Assembly: GCA_963817615.1 (NCBI GenBank)
Contig: CAWFPH010000002.1
Location: 682,001 to 746,000, forward strand
Reading direction: 5' to 3'
DNA length: 64,000 nt
Source of the DNA: FEN-1219 sp963817615
Lineage (GTDB): Bacteria; Pseudomonadota; Gammaproteobacteria; Steroidobacterales; Rariloculaceae
The notes below the pieces were generated by a model that was given only the letters and a program-made list of their open reading frames with translations, had not been told where the DNA came from and made no database searches. How positions within the stretch are numbered: position 1 is the stretch's first letter; each line of letters begins with the position of its first letter. Positions 18,409 through 27,100 of the stretch are shown one piece after another. The position numbers and the translations under genes were made by a program.

Positions 18409-19167
18409 GTGAGCTCGCGCGCCCTACTGCTCGCGGCCGTCCCGATCGCGGGCCTGCTCGCCGGCTTCATCAATACGCTCGCGGGTAGCGGGTCGCTGCT
18501 GACGCTGCCCGTGCTGATTTTTCTCGGCCTGCCCGCCAACGTGGCGAACGGCACCAACCGAGTCGGCGTGCTGCTGCAAAACGTCGTCGCGGTCGCAACG
18601 TTCAGACGGCATGGCGCGCTCGCAGCCGGCGCATGGCGGCTCGCCGCACCCTCGGTGGTCGGCTCGGTGCTCGGTGCGGCGCTCGCGGTCGACCTCGACG
18701 AGACGCTGCTCCGCCGCATCATCGGCGCATTGATGCTCGTGCTCGTCGCCGTCATGCTCGTCAAGCCCGAGCGCTGGCTCGCGGCGTCCCCCGGCCCGCA
18801 ACGTGCTCGACCTTGGCTCGAGATGCCGCTGTTTTTCGCGATCGGCGCGTACGGCGGGTTCATCCAGGCCGGCGTCGGCATCTTCCTGCTGGCGGGGCTG
18901 GTGCTCGGGGCCGGCTTCGACTTGGTGCGGGCCAACGCGGTGAAGAACCTGATCGTGCTCGTGCTGTCGGCCGCCGCGCTCATCGTGTTCGTCGCGAACG
19001 ACCAGGTCGCATGGTCGCTCGGGCTCTTGCTCGCGCTCGGCCAGGCCGTCGGCGCATGGCTCGCGGCACGCGTCGCGCTGCGCCGCGGCGCGCCGTTCGT
19101 GCGCGGTGTCCTGATAGCGGTCGTTGCACTCTCGGCCGCGGCGCTGTTCGCCGGCGTCGGCTTGTGA
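18409..19167 (+). CDS. TauE/SafE (TSUP) family membrane transporter
   Basis: The 252-residue protein begins at GTG and has about eight hydrophobic helices. The N-terminal GFINTLAGSGSLLTLPVL and the mid-protein repeat GAYGGFIQAGVGIFLL are the duplicated TSUP signatures. TSUP proteins export organosulfur anions, sulfite or related compounds across the inner membrane. Substrate specificity cannot be read from the sequence, and there is no obvious sulfur-metabolism gene next to it. It is divergent from the PilZ gene, 62 bp away. Confidence 0.85.
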   Translation: MSSRALLLAAVPIAGLLAGFINTLAGSGSLLTLPVLIFLGLPANVANGTNRVGVLLQNVVAVATFRRHGALAAGAWRLAAPSVVGSVLGAALAVDLDETLLRRIIGALMLVLVAVMLVKPERWLAASPGPQRARPWLEMPLFFAIGAYGGFIQAGVGIFLLAGLVLGAGFDLVRANAVKNLIVLVLSAAALIVFVANDQVAWSLGLLLALGQAVGAWLAARVALRRGAPFVRGVLIAVVALSAAALFAGVGL

Positions 19168-19337
19168 ACCGGCCGTTGCGGAACTTCGGGCGGGCTCGCT
19201 CGGCCGGAGAGTGTAAAGTCTGCGATTCCGGCTTCGCGATGGGCGAGCGCCGGGAAACGGGGAGAATATCGCTTGCAGGAGCAGGTTCGCGGTCGACCGG
19301 CGCGGTCGCTCAAGCTCACGCGAGCGAGGGGACGGCC

Positions 19338-19760
19338 ATGAGAGGTTGGCAGCAGCTGGGCGTCCTGTACGCCGCATGGCTTGCGCTCGGCTGCATGGCG
19401 ATGTGGACGATCTCGCGTTGGTCGGTCCGCCATCGGATGCACGGCGCGACCACCGCAGCCGCCGCTGCCATCGCGCTGATGCCGCTCGGTATCGTCGTCC
19501 TCGTCCTGCTGTTCGCGGCAACGCCCGCGGTCGGCGGGAACCCGTTCGTTGCAGCGCTCACGAAGTACGATCAGGCGGTGACCACGCTGTTCTTCGTCTG
19601 GCCGTTCGCGGCGGCCTTCGCAGCCGCGCAGTGGCTGCTGCGCATGTCGAGCAGCTTGCGCATGGCGCGATGGACCTCGTTCGCTACCGGCAGCATCGTG
19701 ACGGGCGCCGCCCCGCTCGCGCTGCTCGCGACGGGCTGCGCGGCACGCGCTTGCCTCTAG
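19338..19760 (+). CDS. small four-helix membrane protein, unknown
   Basis: This 140-residue frame starts at ATG after a GAGGGGACGG ribosome-binding stretch. It is highly hydrophobic: helices around MRGWQQLGVLYAAWLALG, 38-60 and 84-102, and a C-terminal one ending in a Cys/Ala tail. I recognise no family. It lies within a plus-strand run of small membrane-protein genes, 170 bp after the TauE-like gene and 37 bp before the TMEM175-like gene. Its hydrophobic pattern and good ribosome-binding site make it more than a chance frame; only the second half of the long open frame covering it is real. Confidence 0.5.
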   Translation: MRGWQQLGVLYAAWLALGCMAMWTISRWSVRHRMHGATTAAAAAIALMPLGIVVLVLLFAATPAVGGNPFVAALTKYDQAVTTLFFVWPFAAAFAAAQWLLRMSSSLRMARWTSFATGSIVTGAAPLALLATGCAARACL

Positions 19761-19797
19761 CCTTTCACGGGACGAAACGTCCATCGAGGTCGCGCAG

Positions 19798-20382
19798 ATG
19801 GGAAAGAGTCGGCTAGAAGCTTTCAGCGACGGCGTGATCGCGATCATCATCACGATCATGGTGCTCGAGCTCAAGGTGCCGCACGGCGAGCGCTTGGACG
19901 TCATCGCGCCGCTGGTGCCCATATTCCTGAGCTACGTCCTGAGCTTCGTGTATATCGGAATCTACTGGAGCAACCATCATCATCTGCTGCACGCCTTGCA
20001 GCGCGTGAACGGCGGCATTCTCTGGGCCAACCTGCATTTGCTGTTCTGGCTGTCGCTCCTGCCGTTCGCCACAGGATGGATGGGCGAGAACGGTTTCGCC
20101 GCTCTGCCGTCGGCCGCCTACGGCGGCGTGCTGCTCGCCGCGGCGATGGCCTATTGGCTGCTTCAGCACGTGATCATCCGCTCGCAAGGCCACGACTCGC
20201 TGCTCAAGCGGGCAGTCGGCCGCGACTGGAAAGGGAATCTGTCTCCCGTGCTCTACATCGTGGCGATCGGGAGCACATTTTTCTCGAGGTGGCTCGCGCA
20301 AGCCATCTACGTCCTCGTCGCGCTCATTTGGCTCGTGCCGGACCGGCGCATCGAGCGAGCGCTGACTCCCGAGCAGGCCTGA
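19798..20382 (+). CDS. TMEM175-like membrane protein (DUF1211)
   Basis: The 194-residue protein begins MGKSRLEAFSDGVIAIIITI; the FSD motif in the first helix is the selectivity/gate signature of the TMEM175 (DUF1211) potassium-channel family. Further helices lie at ~45-60, 76-92, 100-117 and 150-180. The conserved NHHHLLHAL segment after helix 2 is also typical. Bacterial members form potassium-permeable channels. A GAGGT site lies 8 bases before the ATG. Confidence 0.88.
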   Translation: MGKSRLEAFSDGVIAIIITIMVLELKVPHGERLDVIAPLVPIFLSYVLSFVYIGIYWSNHHHLLHALQRVNGGILWANLHLLFWLSLLPFATGWMGENGFAALPSAAYGGVLLAAAMAYWLLQHVIIRSQGHDSLLKRAVGRDWKGNLSPVLYIVAIGSTFFSRWLAQAIYVLVALIWLVPDRRIERALTPEQA

Positions 20383-20477
20383 TCGCCAGAGCGGCGCGAG
20401 CTATAGAAGGCGCCGCGTGGCGCCTCGCGCGGCAATCGAGGCATCATAGCGCCCGTCGCAAGCGCGAGACGCAGCAC

Positions 20478-21173
20478 ATGGCTCCTCGTCATCGGGAAAG
20501 ACACCGCACGCAGCGCGTCGGCTGGCTCCGCGCAGCCGTGCTCGGCGCGAACGACGGTATCGTCTCGACCGCGAGCTTGGTGCTCGGCGTCGCCGCCGCC
20601 GGTCCCGATCGTCATGAAATCCTCGTCGCCGGAATCGCGGGCCTGATCGCGGGCGCAATGTCGATGGCCGCCGGCGAATACGTCTCGGTGCATTCGCAAT
20701 CGGACAGCGAGCAGGCCGACCTCGAGCGTGAGAGGCGCGAGCTCGAAACCGACGATGCGGGTGAGCGGCGAGAGCTGATGGGCATCTACATCGGCCGCGG
20801 GCTCGAACCGGATCTCGCCCGCCAAGTCGCCGATCAGCTGATGGCGCACGATGCGCTCGGCGCGCATGCGCGCGACGAGCTCGGCATCTCGAGCGCGATG
20901 CGCGCGCGGCCGACCCAGGCGGCGTTTGCGTCGGCCGCAAGCTTCTCCGTCGGAGCGGTATTGCCGCTGCTGGCGGTCGCGACCGTCCCGGTCACGAGTG
21001 TGCTCATCGTAGTCCCCGCTGCCGCGCTCGTGTTTCTAGCCGTGCTCGGCGGCGTCGCGGCCCGCGCCGGCGGCGCTCCGATGGGCATCGCCGCCGCGCG
21101 CGTCACGTTCTGGGGAGCGCTTGCGATGGGTTTGACGGCGGCCGTCGGCGCGCTCGTCGGCGCTGCGGTATGA
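20478..21173 (+). CDS. VIT1/CCC1-family iron/manganese transporter
   Basis: The 231-residue protein begins at the ATG of MAPRHRERHRTQRVGWL; the longer frame to the left overlaps the previous gene. The VIT family signatures are clear: AVLGANDGIVSTASLVLGVAAAG in helix 1 (in parts), AGAMSMAAGEYVSVHSQ in helix 2 with the metal-contacting Met/Glu pair, and a charged cytoplasmic domain (~75-130) rich in Glu and Asp that in VIT1 binds metal. Three C-terminal helices complete the five-helix layout. It likely exports Fe(II) or Mn(II) from the cytoplasm. Confidence 0.88.
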   Translation: MAPRHRERHRTQRVGWLRAAVLGANDGIVSTASLVLGVAAAGPDRHEILVAGIAGLIAGAMSMAAGEYVSVHSQSDSEQADLERERRELETDDAGERRELMGIYIGRGLEPDLARQVADQLMAHDALGAHARDELGISSAMRARPTQAAFASAASFSVGAVLPLLAVATVPVTSVLIVVPAAALVFLAVLGGVAARAGGAPMGIAAARVTFWGALAMGLTAAVGALVGAAV

Positions 21174-21201
21174 CGACGCGCCCGGGACGCGGCGCATTGG
21201 G

Positions 21202-22095
21202 TTAGGCCGATACCGCGCGCGCACGATTGCGGCGGCGAGCGCGCGACTTCGCAGCAGCGCCGGTGGCGGGAATGAGCTCCGGCGGCCGGTCGCGGCGCAA
21301 GATGATGATCTGCCCGGGCGGCACCTCGTGCCAGCCCGCGTCCCGCGTGAGGCGCTCGGAGCTCACCGTCACCGCGTGTTGCCCGCCGGCGGCGTGCGGG
21401 ACGACCTCGGGATAGAGCGGTTGGTTGAAGTAATACAACGTCTCCGGCGCGCCGTCCGGGTCGTCCGTGAACCGCGACACGACGGCGTGGTCGCCGTCGG
21501 CGATCGCCACGTTCAAGTAGCTCGGAGCGCCGCTCGCCGCGTGCACGAGATCGAGCGTCCGATCGATCGCGGCGCGTAACGCATGCGCCATCCGCAGCGC
21601 GGGATCGAGCTCGCCGCCTGCCAGCCAGCAATCGATGTACAGGGCGAAGAAGTGCTCCGAGTCGGTGCTGCCGTAGACGTTGCCGAACGCCTCGTCGCCC
21701 ACGGCCGCGAGCAGCTTGCGCCGCACGCTCCGGAAGTCGCCGATGTCGCCGTTGTGCATGCACAGAAAACGCCGCCAGCGAAACGGATGGCAGTTCGCCT
21801 CGTTCACGCCGCTCGACTGCGTCGCTGCGCGCACGTGGGCCAGCACGCAATCGCTCGCGACCACTCGCGTGAGATTGTGCAGATTGCGGTTGTTCCAAGC
21901 CGGAGTGATCGAGCGAAACACGGCCGGTTCGACCGCAAGCTCGCTCGCGTACCAACCGATGCCGAAACCGTCGCCGTTCAGCGGCTCCTCCCGCTCGCGG
22001 CTATGAATGCTCTGCCGAATGAGGGAATGAGCCGGATCGATCACGAGCGAGGACAGCCGGATTTGCGGCCCCAAATACAGCACGAAGCGGCACAT
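21202..22095 (-). CDS. class II glutamine amidotransferase (YafJ/EgtC-like)
   Basis: The 297-residue protein begins MCRFVLYLG, putting the nucleophilic Cys at position 2 as required for N-terminal-nucleophile glutaminases. Family landmarks follow: REREEPLNGDGFGIGWY, HVRAATQSSGVNEANCHPF (in two parts) and LCMHNGDIGDF, with the asparagine and glycines of the oxyanion hole. It hydrolyses glutamine or a gamma-glutamyl amide; no synthetase domain is attached, as in YafJ-type proteins. It starts 14 bases after the stop of the GGDEF-EAL regulator and is probably in the same operon. No clear ribosome-binding site was seen. Confidence 0.85.
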   Translation of the reverse strand: MCRFVLYLGPQIRLSSLVIDPAHSLIRQSIHSREREEPLNGDGFGIGWYASELAVEPAVFRSITPAWNNRNLHNLTRVVASDCVLAHVRAATQSSGVNEANCHPFRWRRFLCMHNGDIGDFRSVRRKLLAAVGDEAFGNVYGSTDSEHFFALYIDCWLAGGELDPALRMAHALRAAIDRTLDLVHAASGAPSYLNVAIADGDHAVVSRFTDDPDGAPETLYYFNQPLYPEVVPHAAGGQHAVTVSSERLTRDAGWHEVPPGQIIILRRDRPPELIPATGAAAKSRARRRNRARAVSA

Positions 22096-22109
22096 CGGAG
22101 GGCCGGGCG

Positions 22110-24173
22110 CTATTGCGAGCCGCCGGCCGCGCGGCGGCTGCCGGTGATCAGCGCCATGCCGTCGAACGATTGCAGCAGCGTCGCGAACTCGCCCGGGCGC
22201 ACGGCGCCGCTCACGTAGAAGCCTTGGACCGCGTCGCAGCCGAGCTGCTTCAGGAACGCGAATTGCGCTTGGTCCTCGACGCCTTCGGCGAGCACGCTCA
22301 GGCCCAAGATGCGCGTCATCGAAATGATCGCCTCGATGATCGACGCGGTCGTGTGATCGGTCAGCATCTCCGCGACGAACGACCGATCGATCTTGAGCAT
22401 GTTGATCGGGAAGCTCTTCAAGTAGCTCAACGACGAGTAGCCCGTGCCGAAGTCGTCGAGCGCGATGCCGACACCCAAGTCGCGCAGCTCCTCGAGCAGC
22501 TCGATCGCGCGCTCCCGTACCGAGACGATTGCGGTTTCGGTGATCTCGACGCGGAGCATCTCGGGCTCGAGCCCACTCGAGTCGAGCGCTTTGCGCACGA
22601 GCGCGCACAGATCCTGCCGTCGAAATTGCACGCCCGAGACGTTGACCGACACCGGAATCCGCGGCAGGCCCGCCCGCTGCCAGTCGACCGCCTGCTTGCA
22701 GGCCTGCGTCAGCACCCATTCGCCGATGGGCAGGATCAGGCCGGAGTCCTCGGCGATGGGTATGAACGTGCTCGGCGATATATAGCCGCGCACCGGGTGC
22801 TGCCAACGCAGGAGCGCCTCGGCGCCGATCACACGACCCGTGCGTACGTCCACCTGTGGCTGGTAGTGCAGCTCGAGCCCCCCGTCCTCGAGCGCGTGAC
22901 GCAGGCCACTCTCGAGCGTCAGCCGCTCGACGGACGCCGCGTTCATTGCGGCCGAGTAATACTGGAACGCGGCCTTGCCCTGCTGTTTCGCGTGGTACAT
23001 CGCGGTATCTGCATTGCGGACCAAGATCTCGGTCGAGAGGCCGTCCTCGGGATACGTCGCGATGCCGATGCTCGCGGTCACGAATACCTCGTGCCCGTCC
23101 ACGCGAATCGGCTGCTCGAGATGCTTCAGTATTCGCCGCGCGACCGTGCCGGCCGCGAATCGGTCACGCGTATCGGGCAACAGGATGATGAACTCGTCTC
23201 CGCCGAGCCGCGACAACACCGAGTCGCCGATCGGTTCCGTCGTGATCGTCGCCGTCAAATCGGGTTCGTCGTCGAGATAAAGACTGAGCAAATCGTCCGA
23301 GCGGATCAGATCGAGCAGCGATTCGGCGAGCTTGCGCAGCACCTCGTCCGCCGTCTGGTGACCGACCGTGTCGTTGATCAGCTTGAAGTTGTCGACGTCG
23401 ATGAACAGCACGGCGAACTCCGTGCCCTTACGCCGCGCACGCGCAAGGACTTTCTCGAGGTGCTCGTTGAGCAACCGCCGATTCGGCAACCCCGTCAGAC
23501 CGTCCTGATACGCAAGCGCCCGAATCTGCTCGTTCGACTCGCCGAGCCGGCGCAGCGCGTCCTCGCGCAGCTGCGCCTCTTTGCGCAGCGCCTCGTTCGC
23601 GACCTTGAGCTCGCGCATCTGCGCTTCGATTACGGCGGTAAGATCCTCCACCTTGAGCTCCGCGAGCCGCGCGAGCTCCCAGCGACGCTGCAGCGCATGG
23701 GCGAGCTGACGAACCTCGACCGTGTCGAACGGCTTCTTCAGGATCAGCACGCGATCGGTCTTGCCGAACGCCTCGGTCATCTCCTCCCAACTGTGGTCGG
23801 AATAAGCCGAGCAGATCACGATGCTGACGTCGGGGTCGTCCTCGAGAAGTCTTGCGGCCGTCGCGATGCCGTCGAGCCCCGGCGGCATCCGCACATCGAT
23901 GAACGACACCGCGTACGGCCGGCCGCCGGCCCGCGCCGCCTTGGCCTTCTCGAGCGCCTCCTCACCTTGAAACGCAGAATCCAGATCGAAGCGCTCATCG
24001 GCAGCCGTCATCGCATCGCCGAACAGCTCCTCGTGCAGCGCGTTCAAGTCGCCGCGTTCGCGGGTGCCGCCGAGAATCTTCTGGAAATCTTCGTGGATCG
24101 AGCGGTTGTCGTCGACGATCAGGATTCGCCGATTCGCCTCGATGAGCTGACGAACGGAGCCGGAGTCGCTCAT
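22110..24173 (-). CDS. response regulator with GGDEF and EAL domains
   Basis: The 687-residue protein has a receiver domain (1-165) with acidic pair Asp21/Asp22, phosphoacceptor Asp93 (FIDVRMPPG) and Lys147, a coiled-coil linker (~170-215), a GGDEF domain with an intact GGDEF motif at 324-328, and an EAL domain beginning EALLRW at 452. The receiver carries an extra ~30-residue loop after its first strand. The GGDEF domain has ~25 extra residues just before the active-site motif and no RxxD inhibitory site at the usual spacing. Both catalytic motifs look intact, so it could make or degrade c-di-GMP. Its ATG overlaps the stop of the hybrid kinase gene by 4 bp, identifying the probable partner. 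Confidence 0.9.
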   Translation of the reverse strand: MSDSGSVRQLIEANRRILIVDDNRSIHEDFQKILGGTRERGDLNALHEELFGDAMTAADERFDLDSAFQGEEALEKAKAARAGGRPYAVSFIDVRMPPGLDGIATAARLLEDDPDVSIVICSAYSDHSWEEMTEAFGKTDRVLILKKPFDTVEVRQLAHALQRRWELARLAELKVEDLTAVIEAQMRELKVANEALRKEAQLREDALRRLGESNEQIRALAYQDGLTGLPNRRLLNEHLEKVLARARRKGTEFAVLFIDVDNFKLINDTVGHQTADEVLRKLAESLLDLIRSDDLLSLYLDDEPDLTATITTEPIGDSVLSRLGGDEFIILLPDTRDRFAAGTVARRILKHLEQPIRVDGHEVFVTASIGIATYPEDGLSTEILVRNADTAMYHAKQQGKAAFQYYSAAMNAASVERLTLESGLRHALEDGGLELHYQPQVDVRTGRVIGAEALLRWQHPVRGYISPSTFIPIAEDSGLILPIGEWVLTQACKQAVDWQRAGLPRIPVSVNVSGVQFRRQDLCALVRKALDSSGLEPEMLRVEITETAIVSVRERAIELLEELRDLGVGIALDDFGTGYSSLSYLKSFPINMLKIDRSFVAEMLTDHTTASIIEAIISMTRILGLSVLAEGVEDQAQFAFLKQLGCDAVQGFYVSGAVRPGEFATLLQSFDGMALITGSRRAAGGSQ

Positions 24174-27100
24174 TGCGAACCCCCGGCCGCCTCGCCGAAG
24201 CCGACGCGCTGCGGCAGATCCGCCGCATATTCGAGCGGTATCCGCAGCACGAAGCTCGCACCCTGACCCGGCCCATCGCTATATGCGGTAAGGCTGCCGT
24301 CCATCTGCTGCGCGGCGTTCGCGCAGTTGTGCAGACCGAAGCCGTGCCCTTCCTTTTTCGTCGTGAAGCCGTGGTTGAAAATCTTCGCGAGGTTCTCGCG
24401 GCGGATGCCGATCCCGTTGTCCCGCACCTCGACACGGACGCCGCCGTCGACCTTGGCGATGCGGACGGTGAGCCGCCGCGCGGGCGCGGCGCTCGCCTCG
24501 AGCGCGTGCTTGGCGTTGGAAATCAGATTCACGAGGATCTGCAGGATCTGATGGCGATCGACGAGGACGGGCGGCAGCTTCTCGTACTCCCGCACGACCT
24601 CGATGCTGCGGTTGCGCAGCACGCCCTCGCTCAATGAGAGCGCCGTCTCGGCGATCTCCTCGAGCGTGCAGACCTCGTTGACACCGTTCACCTTCGCGTA
24701 CGATTGCTGCGCCGCGATGATCTGCTTCATGTGCTCGAGATGCGTCGAGAGCTGATCGAGCTGCGCGAGAATGGATCGCTTTTCCTCCAGCAGCGCATCG
24801 GCGAGCTTGCGCAAGTAGTCCGGCAGCTTGCGACCGGTCACGTCGCTGCGTAGGTAGTCCGCGAGGCGGGGCGCGTTCTGCTCGAGTAGATCGCAGGCAC
24901 GCCCCAAGCTCTCGACCGGCAGCGCCTTGACCGCGTCGCGCGTGACGCTGGCGCCGACGTTGACGCTGTTCATGACGTTGCCGACGTTGTGCAGCACGCC
25001 GGAGGCCACTTCCGCCATGCCCGCGCGCCGAGACATATCGAGCAGCCGTCCCTGCGCGCGCTCGAGCTCGCTCGTTCGCTCCCTGACGAGCTCCTCCAAA
25101 TGGTCCTTGTAGCGGCTGAGCTCGAGCTCCGCTCGTTTCCGTTCGGCGATCTCCTTCGTCAACGTGACGTTTGCGGCTTCGATCGCACGCGTCTGCTGCT
25201 CCTGCTTCGCATAGAGCATCGCGTTCTCGATCGAGACCGCGATCTGGGCCATCAAGATGTTGAGCGCCTCGAGCCGATCCGGCGTGAATGCGCCCGCGAC
25301 CTGATTGTTCTCGAGGTATACGATGCCCGAGAGCTTGCCCTTGTAGGTCAGCGGTGCGCAGAGCACGGACTTCGGATGCCGGCTGCGCACGTACGGATCG
25401 TTGCGAAACTTGCCTCGCGTCGCGGGATCGGCGAGCACCACGTACTCGGCCGTGCGAATCACGTAGTTCACGATGCCGCGCGACACCGCGGCGGACTGCC
25501 GGACGGGCTCTCCGACCATCGTGCGGGCGTTCTCCGTGCCATGCTTGAGGCCCTGCACGAGGAACTCGCCTTCGGATTCCAGCAGGAGCGCAACGGATTC
25601 GGCGCCCGCGTTCTCCATGATGATTTCGAGCAACGTGGCGAGCAGCTTCTCGAGCACGATCTCGCCTGCGATGGCCTGGTTGGCCTTGAGCACGGTCGCG
25701 AGGTCGAGCGCGTCACCGCGCTCCGCCGGGCCGAGCGTGGTCGAGCCTGCCGTCGCCGCGGCTGCGGGGTTGCGCGCTGGAGCAAGTCCGTAGGCCGCGC
25801 GCAGATCTGCGGCCTTGCCGACCGCGCCCCAGATCTCGTACGCGTGGAGCGCCTTCTCGAGATACACGCGGCCGAAGTCGGGCTTGTTGTCGGCGAACCA
25901 GAAGCGAGCCGCCACTTCGGCCGCCAGCGCCTCGATGTTCAGGTAGCTCTGATCGCGCGCCGCGTTGATCGCACGATCGTAAAGGTCCGCCGCCTCGATG
26001 CGCGCGCCCGCGATTCGCGCGCTTTCCGCCTCGACGAGAAGGTGCAAATGCCCGTAGTTCTCGGGACAGCTTTCGGCCCATTGCTTGAGCAGCGTCCGAT
26101 TGTGCTCGAGCTCCGCGGCCAGGATCGGACCCTCCTCGATCGACGCGTCGCCGCAGAGAGCGGCAATCGACAGCGCGAAGAATGCGGCCTGCTCGCCGCG
26201 CGTGACGAAGCCGGCGCTGTACGGAAGCAGCGTCTCCGAGAAGCGTGCGAAGTCGTATGCGGCCCGGTATTCGGTGCAGTAGTAGCGGTGCATCGCGAGC
26301 AGAATGAACCAATCCGACTCGAACGAGCGGTTCCCGCGGGCCTGGATCATTGCGGTGCATGACGTCTCGTCGTGCTCGTCGCTGCCGAGCGTTTGGCCGT
26401 GGGCGCGATCGCCTTGCAACCAATCGATGAAACGTAGGCGCGGCAGCACGAAGTCGATATTCGTTCCATCGCCGATACGCCGCAGCTGCTCGATCGCAGC
26501 CAGCGCCTCCTCGTGCAGCTCCGCGAGGGGCGTTCCGCGATACTGCCGATGCGCAAAGCGGCGCGCGATGCTGTAGCCCGCGTGCAGGTGGTCGCCGCTC
26601 TGCAAACCGAACTGGATGCTTTTGCCGTACAGCTCGATGCTCTCGTCGATCGGCTTCATCCAATGCGACGCGAACATTGCCCAGAGGAAATACACGCCCG
26701 AGAGCACCGAGGGATCATTCAGCTTGTGCGCGAGGTCGACGCCGAGCTTGGCGAACCGGTAGCCGACGTCGTACCGGCGCAGCGCGCTCACGATCAATGC
26801 CGCGAAGGATCCGTACGCGCGGGCCGACAGCGGGCAATTGCCGTGGTCGAGCGACAGCCGGACCATCGTGCAGGTCAAGAGCGCGTACGAATCCTGGTCG
26901 TACTGGTACGCCGCGGGCAAGCAGTGAGTCAGGAGCGCCATCAGCGCCGTCGTGGCGCGGTCGCTCATCGGCGGCAGATCGAGCAGGTTCTCGACGCCGA
27001 TCGTCTCTGCACGCTCGAGGATCGCCTCCGTCTCCTTTTGCAGCAGCGCGCGCACTTGCTCGCGGTCCTCGGGAAGATCGACCGCGAACATGCGCGCGCC

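Noticed and set aside
22113..24266. 717-codon open frame on the plus strand
   Set aside because: It is antisense to the GGDEF-EAL regulator, which has intact catalytic motifs; the plus-strand product shows no recognisable domain.
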